Assembly: GCA_038316435.1 (NCBI GenBank)
Contig: JBBQAQ010000006.1
Coordinates: 76,073-140,072, forward strand
Direction of reading: 5' to 3'
DNA length: 64,000 nucleotides
From: JACJXF01 sp038316435
GTDB taxonomy: Bacteria; Bacteroidota; Bacteroidia; Bacteroidales; GCA-2748055
In this document: positions 18,468 through 28,240 of the stretch, piece by piece
Layout: every line of letters starts with the position of its first letter
Numbering within the stretch: position 1 is the first letter of the stretch
Position numbers and translations under genes: made by a program
Notes under the pieces: generated by a model
Database searches by the model: none
What the model was told of the DNA's origin: nothing
What the model saw: only the letters and a program-made list of their open reading frames with translations

Positions 18468-21400
18468 CTAAAGAAGAATTTTAATACTATTAACAGGCTT
18501 ATCCAGCAATGCAATAAATTGGTCTTTTGGAATTACAGCTCCACCTTTTCTGTATTTATTTTCTTCATAGCTGAAACTAATCGGTTTATTGTTAACAGAT
18601 ATTTTTTTTGGGCTAAATCCGGATTCTTTTACTTCATAAATAAATTTCAGGGATCGGCCTGCATAATCAATTGAAGCTATGAATCCATCGAGACTGAGAG
18701 GAAGAACTGGATCTAGAATTATCGTATCATACTCTGTTCTCAATCCAATAAGTCTTGTAACAATTAATCCGATGTAAATTCCGGGGCCGCTTGAGTATAC
18801 TCTCCATCCGCCCTTAAGACTTATTTTGCCGGTTTTTATTTCATCATACAGTTCATCAGCCTCATATCTGGAGCGGAATGAAACATCCGAACTGCTGTAG
18901 TAGCAATTCGATTGTCTGAAATCTCCTGAGGGAACAATTTGTTTGTATCCCACTGGTATGGCTTGTCGCAGAGCCTTAAGAAATGCTTCAGGTTTTCCGG
19001 TAATAGCCTGTGATTCCGCATAGCGAATATGCTCATGCACATACATAAGTCCAATTTCTCTCCCGAAGAATGTGCTGCTTTCAGCCCTCTGGAAAATCGT
19101 TTGAATGCCACCTTTGTATTTTAAGGGTCGGTTCATTAAGCGTGCACCATCTGGTCCTTTCAGATGTTTTTCAATGAGATCCTGATGTGTCAGTGCTTGT
19201 TCTTTTGTGAAGATTCCACTGATTACCCCTCGGCTCATCGGTAAAATACTGTATTGAATATTGGTTTTTGTATCGTCGGGATGGAGCAACAGACTAATGC
19301 TTCCGTCGCTTTCAACCAGACCATAGCCAGCAACCACCTCATTCTTGATTAGATATTTATTAAAATCGGTTTTTATTTTTTCACATATTTCTCGTAGTTC
19401 TCTTGCCTTTTCCTTTTCTCCGGTTTGTTCAAAGACTTTTTCGTACTGCATAAATGCCTGATAATTCATCTCAACGGTCCAACTGGAGATCATTCTCTGA
19501 GCTAGTTCCTTACTAACGGGCTGCAATGAATCGTTCCAGTCTCCATTTCCATAAGGAATCAGGGCTGTGCCTGAAACAAATGAGCTTACAATCATTTTTA
19601 TCAGGCGATCGATGTGTTCTCTGATTGGAGTTTTTGGTAAAATCTGTTTTTGATTTTCACTAAAATAGGGGAACTCTTCATCAAGTATTTTCAAATCACC
19701 GGTAACTTTAATATAGTTGCTCAGAGCAATAATTACCCAGTAAAATACATCACCGTGAGAATGATCAGCCCGAACACTGTTGTAACTATCGAACATCCAC
19801 CATTGTGGCCATCCGCCATCGGTATTCTGGTTTGCGAAAATGATTCCAAGAATCTGTCGGGTTTCTTCATATTTTCCCATCGACAGCAGCAGATCAAATG
19901 GCCCCTGTGAGACATCCCTTGTACCCCATGCTGCCCCGCTGAATTGCTCCAGCCCGTATGGTGTGAGGTAATGAGTGAGTGCATTCATGTAATACCATGG
20001 GAGGATTTCCTGAATGGCTGCAGGATCACTCTTTGAACGATCGACAGAAAGGTTTAGGGAGAGATCTTTCAGAATGTTTTGAGCTTCTCTGCAATCGGAA
20101 TGAAACTCGCTATCGGCGTCGCTGATTTTTTCAGTATTAATAGTATCAGATACTTCAGCAACAATACTCATGCAGAACTCCTTACTGGGCTCAACCTCCA
20201 GAATAAACAGGGAGTTGTTATCAGTTTTGTTTTCAGGATAAAGTATTGATTCATTGTGAGCTTTACACTTATCTGAATTGCTATTGACTAGTATTCTGAA
20301 CTGTGCATCTGGAAATTTTCCGGCAATCATGCTGTTTTTCGCTGGTCTTGCAACAAACCCAAACTTTTCCGATCCTTGGCTCATTTTCCAATTATTGCTT
20401 GGGTCGAAATGATGGCTTACAAGCAATTTCACTTCATCTCCGCTGATAACTTTAAAATCCAGATTAACTTTTGGTTCCTTCTTTGAAGTCCAGGTTCGAA
20501 CCTGAAAACAATTTTTCCCATGTTTATAAATCCACCGGCAGTGGTTTAGTCCCATTTCAAAGGCCGAAGGAACACCCAGTAAATACTGCACACCATCAAG
20601 CTCTGCGAAAATCCTTTGTCCTGTTTCACATGCCAGATTAAACTGACTGGAGCATATTGAGAGAAAAATATTAAAATTTGTATTTCCCTGAGTTACATGA
20701 GAATTAAAAACTCCATAGGCATAGGATGTAGTGGAAACAATGTTTTCATTGGGAGCATAACCCGCCTTTGCCTGCATTATGTGTGCATGTGGACGGTCAA
20801 CATTTATTTCTTTGGCTTTTAACGCCACGTGATTATTTTCTGCGCAGAAAAAAGATAGTAACTGTCCGTCTTTTTCCTCAATATGGCGCAATTCACTGCC
20901 AAAAAACTTAGTTAATTCTTTCTTGCTAAGCTCGTCGACAGGCAGAAATGACGAAGTATTGAATAAGTTTTTATCAGTATAAATTAGTTTTTTTGAGTTG
21001 GGGATTGAAGGAGTTTCATCAAACTCTTTCATAATCAAGGACAATTGCTCTAAATCAGATTCTGAAATAGCTGAGGGGTGATTAGGTAGATATCCTGAGA
21101 TAAAAACTACGGTTTCCCTTCCATTTTCATTAAGTTTGAATGGCTTCGATTGTAATGCCAAGACAGTAGATTCTCCGGCATATTCACCTAGAAGTTTGTT
21201 AGTAAGGAGGCCCTCTTCAATCCCTGTTTCGCGGTAGGTCTTGCCATAGAACTGCATTCCATCTACACTTGCAGAGAAAGCTTTGTTTTTACAGGCGATG
21301 ATAAGAGAAGGGTTACCGGTGGATTCTGCGATGTTTTGACGGCAGCAGATAACCGATCCAAAAGTCTTATCTTTAAGAATACGCCTTTCAAGGTATTGAC

Positions 21401-21812
21401 TAACGTAATACTCATTGTTCAGTCCGTTTGTAATAGTTTTCAGTCCTGCATCCTGAACATAGTAGATATCTAATTCTACAGTTTCCTGATTTGTATTTTT
21501 CACATCGATACTCCACTGCCAGCTATTGCTTTTCTCGGAAATCTGGAGTAAACAAGCATATTGCAGACCTTCCCATGAACCCCGAGCAATATATTTATTT
21601 TTGGAAATAGCAAAACTACTATTGCTTTCAGGTCCCAAGAGAGGAGTATAAATATATGGATTTGTTCTTTTTCTTAAAAACAGATTTGTGCCTGATTTCG
21701 AAAAAGGACTAGGAACTCTAACACCCATGCGAACAGGAGGCAGATCAATATTTTCAATTGAACCGTTTTCCAGAAATCCGATTGAGAGTCCGAGCTTATT
21801 CTTAATATTCAT
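18468..21812 (-). CDS. GH94 glycoside phosphorylase, probably 1,2-beta-oligoglucan phosphorylase type
   Basis: A 1,114-residue cytoplasmic protein with no signal peptide. A large N-terminal beta-sandwich region (about 1-560) precedes an (alpha/alpha)6 catalytic domain. The GH94 hallmarks are GAAWGTRDVSQGP, NQNTDGGWPQWW and NGDWNDSLQPV, where the second Asp (Asp761) is the expected general acid. GH94 enzymes split a beta-glucoside with phosphate to release glucose 1-phosphate. Among them, 1,2-beta-oligoglucan phosphorylases are about this long and are much longer than cellobiose phosphorylases (about 800). With two GH144 genes in the same operon, sophoro-oligosaccharides are the best guess for substrate. 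It is the last gene of the PUL, 132 bp after the GH35 gene. Confidence 0.8.
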   Translation of the reverse strand: MNIKNKLGLSIGFLENGSIENIDLPPVRMGVRVPSPFSKSGTNLFLRKRTNPYIYTPLLGPESNSSFAISKNKYIARGSWEGLQYACLLQISEKSNSWQWSIDVKNTNQETVELDIYYVQDAGLKTITNGLNNEYYVSQYLERRILKDKTFGSVICCRQNIAESTGNPSLIIACKNKAFSASVDGMQFYGKTYRETGIEEGLLTNKLLGEYAGESTVLALQSKPFKLNENGRETVVFISGYLPNHPSAISESDLEQLSLIMKEFDETPSIPNSKKLIYTDKNLFNTSSFLPVDELSKKELTKFFGSELRHIEEKDGQLLSFFCAENNHVALKAKEINVDRPHAHIMQAKAGYAPNENIVSTTSYAYGVFNSHVTQGNTNFNIFLSICSSQFNLACETGQRIFAELDGVQYLLGVPSAFEMGLNHCRWIYKHGKNCFQVRTWTSKKEPKVNLDFKVISGDEVKLLVSHHFDPSNNWKMSQGSEKFGFVARPAKNSMIAGKFPDAQFRILVNSNSDKCKAHNESILYPENKTDNNSLFILEVEPSKEFCMSIVAEVSDTINTEKISDADSEFHSDCREAQNILKDLSLNLSVDRSKSDPAAIQEILPWYYMNALTHYLTPYGLEQFSGAAWGTRDVSQGPFDLLLSMGKYEETRQILGIIFANQNTDGGWPQWWMFDSYNSVRADHSHGDVFYWVIIALSNYIKVTGDLKILDEEFPYFSENQKQILPKTPIREHIDRLIKMIVSSFVSGTALIPYGNGDWNDSLQPVSKELAQRMISSWTVEMNYQAFMQYEKVFEQTGEKEKARELREICEKIKTDFNKYLIKNEVVAGYGLVESDGSISLLLHPDDTKTNIQYSILPMSRGVISGIFTKEQALTHQDLIEKHLKGPDGARLMNRPLKYKGGIQTIFQRAESSTFFGREIGLMYVHEHIRYAESQAITGKPEAFLKALRQAIPVGYKQIVPSGDFRQSNCYYSSSDVSFRSRYEADELYDEIKTGKISLKGGWRVYSSGPGIYIGLIVTRLIGLRTEYDTIILDPVLPLSLDGFIASIDYAGRSLKFIYEVKESGFSPKKISVNNKPISFSYEENKYRKGGAVIPKDQFIALLDKPVNSIKILL

Positions 21813-21944
21813 TCGTTTGAATAATTAAAGTATTGTTTAAATAGTTTTCAGAGTTTAGAATCCGGATTTTTGATCTCGGATCAGGTATCAAAAAATGATA
21901 CTCCAGCGAGCCTCAATCAAAAATCATTGAATTCGCTCCTTTTT

Positions 21945-24371
21945 TCACTCTAACAGAAGTACAAATTCTTCTTTATGTTTATGTGTATAATTCAATATAA
22001 TTCTGCTTCCATCGGTTTCCATTTTCACATCAACCGAAGCAATTTTTGCAGATTTGATCGTGTTCACATTTGTTCCTTCAAATACAATTTCTCCTAATAG
22101 ATCGCGGTCTCCGAAAAGGGTAAGTTCTATTCTCCCATCCCTTTCCGATATGTTGAGAATATCTGATGTGCAGTGCAATATTTTTAATCCCTTTTTAAGC
22201 TCAAAATTTACTGGAGTCAGTATCCCGTAAAGTGGAGGCCAAAGCATTTCTTCTTTGGAATAGGGAATTGAGATTTTTTCATTGTTAACAGGGTGAGTAT
22301 AGAACAACTTTGCAGAATGTTCCTCATTATAATAGTTTGCAGCAAAAAGGATTGCGGAATTCCCGGGGGTGAAGCGTTCCCTTACAGTAATATTCTCATT
22401 GTCGGATGATGTTTGTCTCAGATGCGCACTTGATTGTTGTAGAATTGACTCATAAACTGCTTTCTGTCCTTCGGTATCGAAACCAATCCATGTGCCCAAA
22501 AAAATTAGTTTACCTCTGCCTAGAACCTTTGAAAAACCGCAGATATTGCCATTTAGGTTCCGAGCAATAATTTCTGCTTCAGCTAACGACTCCGATGAAA
22601 AAGTTATAAATGGATTTGCACATTTGACATCCTTACAATCATAGACATCAACTAATGGGGAATCAATGATTTCTTTTCCTGAAGGTTTGATTTCAAGAGC
22701 ATCCCGAATTATTGTGCAGGGTTTATTAGACATTTCCCTGTCGGGCAGATATGGAAAGAGCACAAGGTTTCCACCTGAACGTGTATAATCGACTATTGTC
22801 TGTTGATTCTCAGCATTCATTTCATCTGTGGCGAATGCCCATACCTGTTTGTATTTACCAAGATCCTCAGGACTTGCAGTTTTCAGATCGAGCATGTCAT
22901 AATCGATATTCAGTACAAGAAGGGCTTTTAGAAGTCCATCGAAATATGCAGGTCTTCGAATTGCAGATGGTGTAAAAGTGAGTTCACAGTTTCCGCCCAT
23001 TGGTCGTTCGAGTTCGCTTGCATAATAAGGTGGATAAAAGAGCACACAGATTTCAGCTTTGCGTTTTGCTTCAACAATAATGCTTTCATTGCATGATACA
23101 AGTTGGTTCATTCGTTTAACAAGGGGGAAGGCCCTCGTGCGTTTTCCCTCAGCGGTAAGAGGATTGAACCAGTAAAAGGTTTCACCCGAATAGCCTTTAT
23201 GGCGGGGATTACGTCCCTGAGAGAACATGTAATAGTTCCAGCCAGTGAGGCCATTGGCGATACTTGCTTTATAAAAGAGCTCCATCTCACGGGGATTGGT
23301 CACCACGTGATATTCGCGGGAACCACTTTGGAACTCAGCTGCAAACAGAGGTTTATTTCCCTGCATCGCATAAGTAATGTCGTTGATAATCCGGTCGTCG
23401 TGTAAGTTCCGATACGAAAGAAATTCAGGGATATGATCTATTCCGAAAATGATATCACTTTTTTTGTGAAACAGATCTTCGTACATGGTAATGTTCACTG
23501 GGAATTCATATCCATTTCCATAAATCCATCCCGGAAGATTATGATACAGAGGAACCGTAACACCTCTTTTTCTTGCCATTTCACTCAGCATTCTAAGGTA
23601 ATCTCCATAATACGTTCTCCAGAAGCAATGCCATTGGTAATCGCGCCCTCGGTCGGCTCTAGACTGATAAGGGAGTTTGCCATCAGGCGGAAGTTCAACA
23701 TCTTCAAAAGTTTTGTAGGTAGTGTCCCAAACGCCGTTTAATTCATCGATATCAGAATATTTCCCCAGTAGAAATGATCTGAAATGATCTTTAACCGGAG
23801 GATTGTAATCGGCCTGTCTTGCGAGCCATGAAAAAACGCCGATTTCATTGCATATCTGCATCATAATAATGGGTCCACCGGCCGAAATCTCATGTTTGCT
23901 AATGAAAGGCATAACATGGTTGTACCACAATGTAACTTTATCGAGATATATTTGATTAAAAAGACTAACGCCGTCGCTGGGAAATATTTCACCCTTGCGG
24001 TTTCTCATTTTGACAATAGACGAATACTTATTCATGAACCAATCGGGTAGGCCGGCACCACGAAATTCAGCAAGGATAAAGGGTCCGGGTTTTACAATAC
24101 ATGTAAATCCAAGATCCTGACAACGTTTAAGCCATCCCTTTAGATCGCACTCTGGAACCGATTTCCCCTCAAAATCAAATACACCTTCCTCTGCTTCATG
24201 CCATGCCCATGGTACATAGGTACTTATGGTTGTCAGCCCTGCATCCTTAGCTGCCTGCAAATGGGTGTCCCAAAGTTCTCTTTTGATCCTGAAATAGTGG
24301 ATTTCACCCGAGTTCAGAAAAACCTTTTTGTCGTTTTGATAAAAATTATCTCCTTTAATGCTAAATGTCAT
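21945..24371 (-). CDS. GH35-family glycosidase/glycosyltransferase, cytoplasmic
   Basis: An 808-residue protein with no signal peptide. The N-terminal TIM barrel has the GH35 opening FLNSGEIHYFRIKRELWDTHLQAAKDAG (in part), acid/base Glu176 in MQICNEIG and nucleophile Glu346 in FAAEFQSG. A Rossmann-like domain follows (about 430-620), then a C-terminal beta domain. GH35 is mostly beta-galactosidase, but a GH35 from Ignavibacterium album acts on beta-1,2-glucosidic links as a transglucosylase. In an operon with GH144 and GH94 genes a similar beta-1,2-glucoside role is the more likely reading. It starts 2 bp after the transporter stop, so the two are tightly coupled. Confidence 0.8.
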   Translation of the reverse strand: MTFSIKGDNFYQNDKKVFLNSGEIHYFRIKRELWDTHLQAAKDAGLTTISTYVPWAWHEAEEGVFDFEGKSVPECDLKGWLKRCQDLGFTCIVKPGPFILAEFRGAGLPDWFMNKYSSIVKMRNRKGEIFPSDGVSLFNQIYLDKVTLWYNHVMPFISKHEISAGGPIIMMQICNEIGVFSWLARQADYNPPVKDHFRSFLLGKYSDIDELNGVWDTTYKTFEDVELPPDGKLPYQSRADRGRDYQWHCFWRTYYGDYLRMLSEMARKRGVTVPLYHNLPGWIYGNGYEFPVNITMYEDLFHKKSDIIFGIDHIPEFLSYRNLHDDRIINDITYAMQGNKPLFAAEFQSGSREYHVVTNPREMELFYKASIANGLTGWNYYMFSQGRNPRHKGYSGETFYWFNPLTAEGKRTRAFPLVKRMNQLVSCNESIIVEAKRKAEICVLFYPPYYASELERPMGGNCELTFTPSAIRRPAYFDGLLKALLVLNIDYDMLDLKTASPEDLGKYKQVWAFATDEMNAENQQTIVDYTRSGGNLVLFPYLPDREMSNKPCTIIRDALEIKPSGKEIIDSPLVDVYDCKDVKCANPFITFSSESLAEAEIIARNLNGNICGFSKVLGRGKLIFLGTWIGFDTEGQKAVYESILQQSSAHLRQTSSDNENITVRERFTPGNSAILFAANYYNEEHSAKLFYTHPVNNEKISIPYSKEEMLWPPLYGILTPVNFELKKGLKILHCTSDILNISERDGRIELTLFGDRDLLGEIVFEGTNVNTIKSAKIASVDVKMETDGSRIILNYTHKHKEEFVLLLE

Positions 24372-24373
24372 AA

Positions 24374-26425
24374 TTACTTATTTGTTAATTTCTCTAAGTT
24401 TCTTTGTTTAATAAGCTCTTTTATCTCACGGCTCCGTGTCTCAGTAAGTGAATACCTAAGAATAAAGAAAATTGAGAATATGCTTAGTAAAAGTGGCAAA
24501 CCTATTTCAACCACCCTCATCATCAAAAGAGTGTATGGAGATTGTTTTGTAAGCTGAATGATTTCTGTTTCAACCTTATTCAACTCCTTATCCATTATTT
24601 CCAATGGCATATCAGAATGTATTTCGGAAAGCCTTGTATCAACATTTTTACTGTTTTTTGTGAGCTCATTATAATGTTCTTTCGATTTTTGTGTTTTAAG
24701 GGATTTGCCTTCCAGATGGGATAAAAGCTCAAAGGAATTCATTTTTGCTTTTTCCAGCTTTGGCTCCAGAATCAGTGGAACAGCTTCAATTGCAAATGCT
24801 CTGGTCAATGAGTCATTTGTACTGGAGGAAAGTTTCAGATTCATTTGTTCCAGTTCAGAAAGGTTTGTCTTGGTCATAGAAATAACATCGCTGAATATTT
24901 TTTCCCGTTGATGCTTGTATTCAGCTTTATTCTGGTAGTCTTCTTCCTGTTTTTTAATGGATTCCTTTTCGAGAACCAGAAGATATTGTTTTGATTCGTC
25001 TATTGCTTTGTTAAGTTGGGATTTTGTGTTACTGGCTGAAACTCCATTTGCACTTATACCTTTATCCCCTTGCCAGTACTGGATTTCACTCCGCAGCTCT
25101 CTTACATTTCCCTGCAATCGATCTACTTTAGTTACCTGTGTTTCGTCGAACATGGTATAGACAATCAGGGCTCCTGCAATTAAACTGGCAAGGGCAGTTC
25201 CCATTTTTATAAACCACCAGAACACTGAATAGAAACTTCCTTCGGAGCGGTTGCCTGTCTTAAGTTCATCTTCATCGCAAATATCACCAACCATTGATGA
25301 TCCCAGCGTGAAGAAGAAAAGCATTCCTGCAGAAAGTAGCATGGTTGGTATAATGATCAGATAAGGATAAGCGGGATTATAGCAAACGATTTTTGAAAGT
25401 TGAGCCAGACACATTAGTAATATTGAAATGGAAAGAGTTTTCCGTTTTCCAAGTTTCGGACTGATCCAGTTGAGGGGAAACACAGCAAGAACTCCAGTTA
25501 CTGCCCATATTGTTCCGTTTATTCCAAGGAGTGTGGCACCTGCGACCTTGTCTCCTCCATAGATATAAAAAATAGGAATATACGAACCGAGCAGACTTAC
25601 AAAATTAAAACCCATGGCCAGAGTGAATATTGTAAGGGTCAGCATGATGAAATTCTTGTTGCTGGCAGTATGTTTCATGTCGGTCCAGAAAGGAGTTTTT
25701 TCCTGACTTGCAACTTTAACAAATCCAGGTTCTTTTAATTTCAAGAACCACCAGAATGATAATGGAATCAGCACCACCGCAATCAGGATCGAGACGTACC
25801 GCATTCCATCGGCTTCGTTCCCGCCGGGACCTTTAAACACTTCCATGCTTGCCAGCGCAAATAACCAGGGAGTACTCATAGCAAAAAGATTACCTACAAA
25901 GCTTTTGGCACTGAATAGCCGGGTTCTTTCATGATAATCAGTTGTCATTTCCATGCCAAGTGCACCATGAGGGATCTCAAACAAGTTTACAGCGGTAAAA
26001 AATATCAGCAGAGAAACCAGAATATAGACAAGCTGAAAAGCCTGATAACCCGAATCTGTTGGGAACCAGCTATGAACCATATCACCCTTTGGAATCCACC
26101 AAATAACCACGAACGAAATTGCTACGGCAATTCCCCCTAATAAAAGAAAAGGGCGACGTCTTCCCCAGCGTGTGCGGGTGTTATCCGAGAAATGACCAAT
26201 GATAGGATCCGATAAGGCATCCCAAAGTCGCGGAATAATTAGTATTGCTCCAAGCCAAAAAGCACTTAATCCCAGACTTATATTCCCCATGAGTCCAACC
26301 AGAATTCCTGCAACGTTGAAAAGCGCAATAGGTATTATCCCTCCGGCTCCATATGCTGCCAACTGTGTGAAGTTGATCTTTTCTTCTGTACCTTGATTCT
26401 GAGTTATCTTTGTATCTACTGCCAT
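24374..26425 (-). CDS. GPH-family sugar:cation symporter with a large coiled-coil insert
   Basis: A 683-residue inner-membrane transporter of the glycoside-pentoside-hexuronide (MelB-like) branch of the MFS. The family loop DPIIGHFSDNTRTRWGRRRPF is present, and hydrophobic helices account for about residues 20-425. Ordinary members have 450-500 residues. Here about 200 charged, heptad-rich residues (about 425-625, rich in Lys, Glu, Ser and Leu) separate the last two membrane segments, and a final helix plus a basic tail complete the protein. By the usual MFS topology this insert faces the periplasm. The substrate is inferred to be the oligosaccharides released by the GH144 enzymes. The start overlaps the truncated gene upstream by 10 bp. 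Confidence 0.85.
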   Translation of the reverse strand: MAVDTKITQNQGTEEKINFTQLAAYGAGGIIPIALFNVAGILVGLMGNISLGLSAFWLGAILIIPRLWDALSDPIIGHFSDNTRTRWGRRRPFLLLGGIAVAISFVVIWWIPKGDMVHSWFPTDSGYQAFQLVYILVSLLIFFTAVNLFEIPHGALGMEMTTDYHERTRLFSAKSFVGNLFAMSTPWLFALASMEVFKGPGGNEADGMRYVSILIAVVLIPLSFWWFLKLKEPGFVKVASQEKTPFWTDMKHTASNKNFIMLTLTIFTLAMGFNFVSLLGSYIPIFYIYGGDKVAGATLLGINGTIWAVTGVLAVFPLNWISPKLGKRKTLSISILLMCLAQLSKIVCYNPAYPYLIIIPTMLLSAGMLFFFTLGSSMVGDICDEDELKTGNRSEGSFYSVFWWFIKMGTALASLIAGALIVYTMFDETQVTKVDRLQGNVRELRSEIQYWQGDKGISANGVSASNTKSQLNKAIDESKQYLLVLEKESIKKQEEDYQNKAEYKHQREKIFSDVISMTKTNLSELEQMNLKLSSSTNDSLTRAFAIEAVPLILEPKLEKAKMNSFELLSHLEGKSLKTQKSKEHYNELTKNSKNVDTRLSEIHSDMPLEIMDKELNKVETEIIQLTKQSPYTLLMMRVVEIGLPLLLSIFSIFFILRYSLTETRSREIKELIKQRNLEKLTNK

Positions 26426-26736
26426 TGGTTTAGTTTATTGTGGGGTTTGGGTATCTGTGGGTACTCCTTGAGTTCAAAATTTTCAGGAAGATCAAGGGGG
26501 AAAAGCTTTTGAATTCCTCCAAATCCTGTTCCTTTTGTAAAGTCGTAATCAATTCGGATTGCATTGCCGGAAATTCCTTTTTCATTACTGAGGTTCATGA
26601 TAACTCCATCAGACTGATTGAAACTCCATTCGTTTTTATTTTCGAAATCATCAAGAGTTAGGATCTGAGAATTAGCCGAAATGACTGTCAGAAGCATGAT
26701 GATTACCGAAATTCCTGTCCTGAACATATTTTGCAT
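26416..26736 (-). pseudogene. Truncated secreted protein: signal peptide plus half a carbohydrate-binding-like module
   Basis: A 106-residue ORF. A signal peptide (about 1-23, ending SANSQ) is followed by the start of a galactose-binding-like jelly-roll domain (DDFENKNEWSF...GNAIRIDYDFTKGTGFGGIQKLFPLDLPENF). The domain stops abruptly after about 70 residues, in a low-hydrophobicity tail (IPKPHNKLNQWQ) that does not continue the fold. Sequences like this normally begin much larger secreted sugar-active proteins, so I infer that a deletion removed the body of such a gene. The fragment is still in register with the PUL: 6 bp after the second GH144 gene and overlapping the transporter start by 10 bp. 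It could instead be a small functional binding protein. Confidence 0.6.
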
Positions 26737-26742
26737 TTTGCA

Positions 26743-28140
26743 CTACTTTAAATATTCGTATCCAAGTACTGATAAACCTTTCTGAATAACAGGATCCTTC
26801 ATAACATATTCCCAAACCATGCCTGTCCGGAAGTTTTCAATCATTATGAGCATTGGTCCCTGAGCAATACCTATATTATCGTTATTTACCCAATCCAGAG
26901 TGGGATTAAATGAGTCCAGATAGCCATATTTCCCCCAAATTTTGCTTCCGTATTTTGTGTTTAGTGATTTTATTGTTGGAAACACTATTTCAGGAGCAAA
27001 TGGAAGAGATGATATGGAAGCGTAAGGAGCAATTGTACCGTCATCGAAGTAGTTATATTCAGGTCCGCTAGTACCACGACCGGCATACCCAATAAATTTT
27101 TTATCTCCATAGTTGTACTTTTCCCCAGGTCCATCGCACGCGGTTATTCCCCAGCAAAGTGAATCGTATCCTGTCCATCCATGAGGATTTTCCATGGCAT
27201 ACTCACGTTGAACATAGGTAGCCCGTTTTGAATTTTCGAAATAATCGATACCCTTTTCCTTCATGTATTTGTCGGCAAGTCCTCGGTAATCGATAAAGGC
27301 CTGTGAGAACTGATGGCCAAAAAGCGGAGGAAAGGGCACATGTGAAAGGTCGGGGTAGGGAGTAGTCCATTTATATGTTGAAAGCCAGGCGTCGTAGCTT
27401 TTTTCAGCGTTCTTCATTCCTGTTCCTGCGGCAAGAGTATAAAGGAATAAAGCTTCATTATATCCGCTCCATCCAAAATCCAGCTGGCCTTTTTCGGGTG
27501 ACCATGCCATCGAGATGGTATTTGGATGTTTTGCTGTTGGGGGGAGAATAAACAGATCCCATTCCATTCTTCCCAGCAATTTGGCTACGAGTGTGCGGAT
27601 CTGACTTTCGGTTTCGTTTTCTCGAATGTAATAGTTTCTGGCAAAGATGAACCCCATCATCAGAATTCCTGTATCAATGGTAGAGAGTTCGCACTTCCAT
27701 TCGCGCGTTCCAGTGCTCATTCGTAGGAAATGATAATAGAAACCTTTGTATCCTGTGGCATTCGTATCGGCACTTTGAACAGAATTTGAAAAGAAGTTAA
27801 GGATTTTAAGCGTTATTTCTGCGGCTTCCTCACGGCTGATCCATTTCCTTTCTGCAGCAATTGCAAAAGAGGGGATACCAAATCCCGTTGATGCAATACT
27901 GGCAGGTGCCCATTTTGCCGCCCGGTCTTTCACGATTCCTGTGTTCGGGTTGTGTTCATTTAAGAAATACAGAAAGGTTTTGTGTTGAATAGAGTCGAGT
28001 ATCGCAAACTCCTCGGGGGATGCAGCGTAATTGACTTTACCTGAAGATTTGTAAATTATTTTCTCAGGCTGTGTGCAACCTGAATTTCCGGCAAAAATAA
28101 AAAGGATAAGTGCTAAACCAATTATCAGTTGTTTTTTCAT
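26743..28140 (-). CDS. GH144-type (PF10091) lipoprotein, probable beta-1,2-glucanase paralogue
   Basis: A 465-residue lipoprotein with a signal peptide ending in a lipobox around GNSGC (Cys22). The whole mature part is one (alpha/alpha)6 catalytic domain of the PF10091 'glucoamylase' family, now GH144 in part. Shared landmarks include HKTFLYFLNEHNPNTGIVKDR, SIASTGFGIPSFAIA, GWSGYNEALFLYTLAAGT, FGHQFSQAFIDYRG, SLCWGITACDGPG and FNPTLDWVNNDNIGIAQGPMLIMIENFRTG. Characterised GH144 enzymes cut beta-1,2-glucan either endo-wise or as sophorose-releasing exo-enzymes. Two diverged copies here may split these roles. It lies in the PUL downstream of the longer paralogue (100 bp gap). Confidence 0.82.
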   Translation of the reverse strand: MKKQLIIGLALILFIFAGNSGCTQPEKIIYKSSGKVNYAASPEEFAILDSIQHKTFLYFLNEHNPNTGIVKDRAAKWAPASIASTGFGIPSFAIAAERKWISREEAAEITLKILNFFSNSVQSADTNATGYKGFYYHFLRMSTGTREWKCELSTIDTGILMMGFIFARNYYIRENETESQIRTLVAKLLGRMEWDLFILPPTAKHPNTISMAWSPEKGQLDFGWSGYNEALFLYTLAAGTGMKNAEKSYDAWLSTYKWTTPYPDLSHVPFPPLFGHQFSQAFIDYRGLADKYMKEKGIDYFENSKRATYVQREYAMENPHGWTGYDSLCWGITACDGPGEKYNYGDKKFIGYAGRGTSGPEYNYFDDGTIAPYASISSLPFAPEIVFPTIKSLNTKYGSKIWGKYGYLDSFNPTLDWVNNDNIGIAQGPMLIMIENFRTGMVWEYVMKDPVIQKGLSVLGYEYLK

Positions 28141-28240
28141 TTTTCTCTGCTTATAAATTCATTTTTTCACATGCTTTTTTAATACTGCATTTCGGCAATC
28201 AAAAAGGAAAACGGATTTTTAAACTCTAATTTTAGCCTTC

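Noticed and set aside
18238..18514. Two overlapping minus-strand ORFs of 67 and 81 codons
   Set aside because: They translate the repeat itself (repeated YLQRLY-type segments) and partly overlap the GH94 gene; no promoter or family support.
21885..21901. Small inverted repeat GTATCA...TGATAC between GH35 and GH94
   Set aside because: Only 6 bp per arm in AT-rich sequence; not strong enough to call a terminator or operator.
21945..24371. GH35 gene taken at face value as a secreted beta-galactosidase
   Set aside because: No signal peptide and the operon context (GH144, GH94) argue for a cytoplasmic enzyme acting on glucosides; the activity itself remains unproven.
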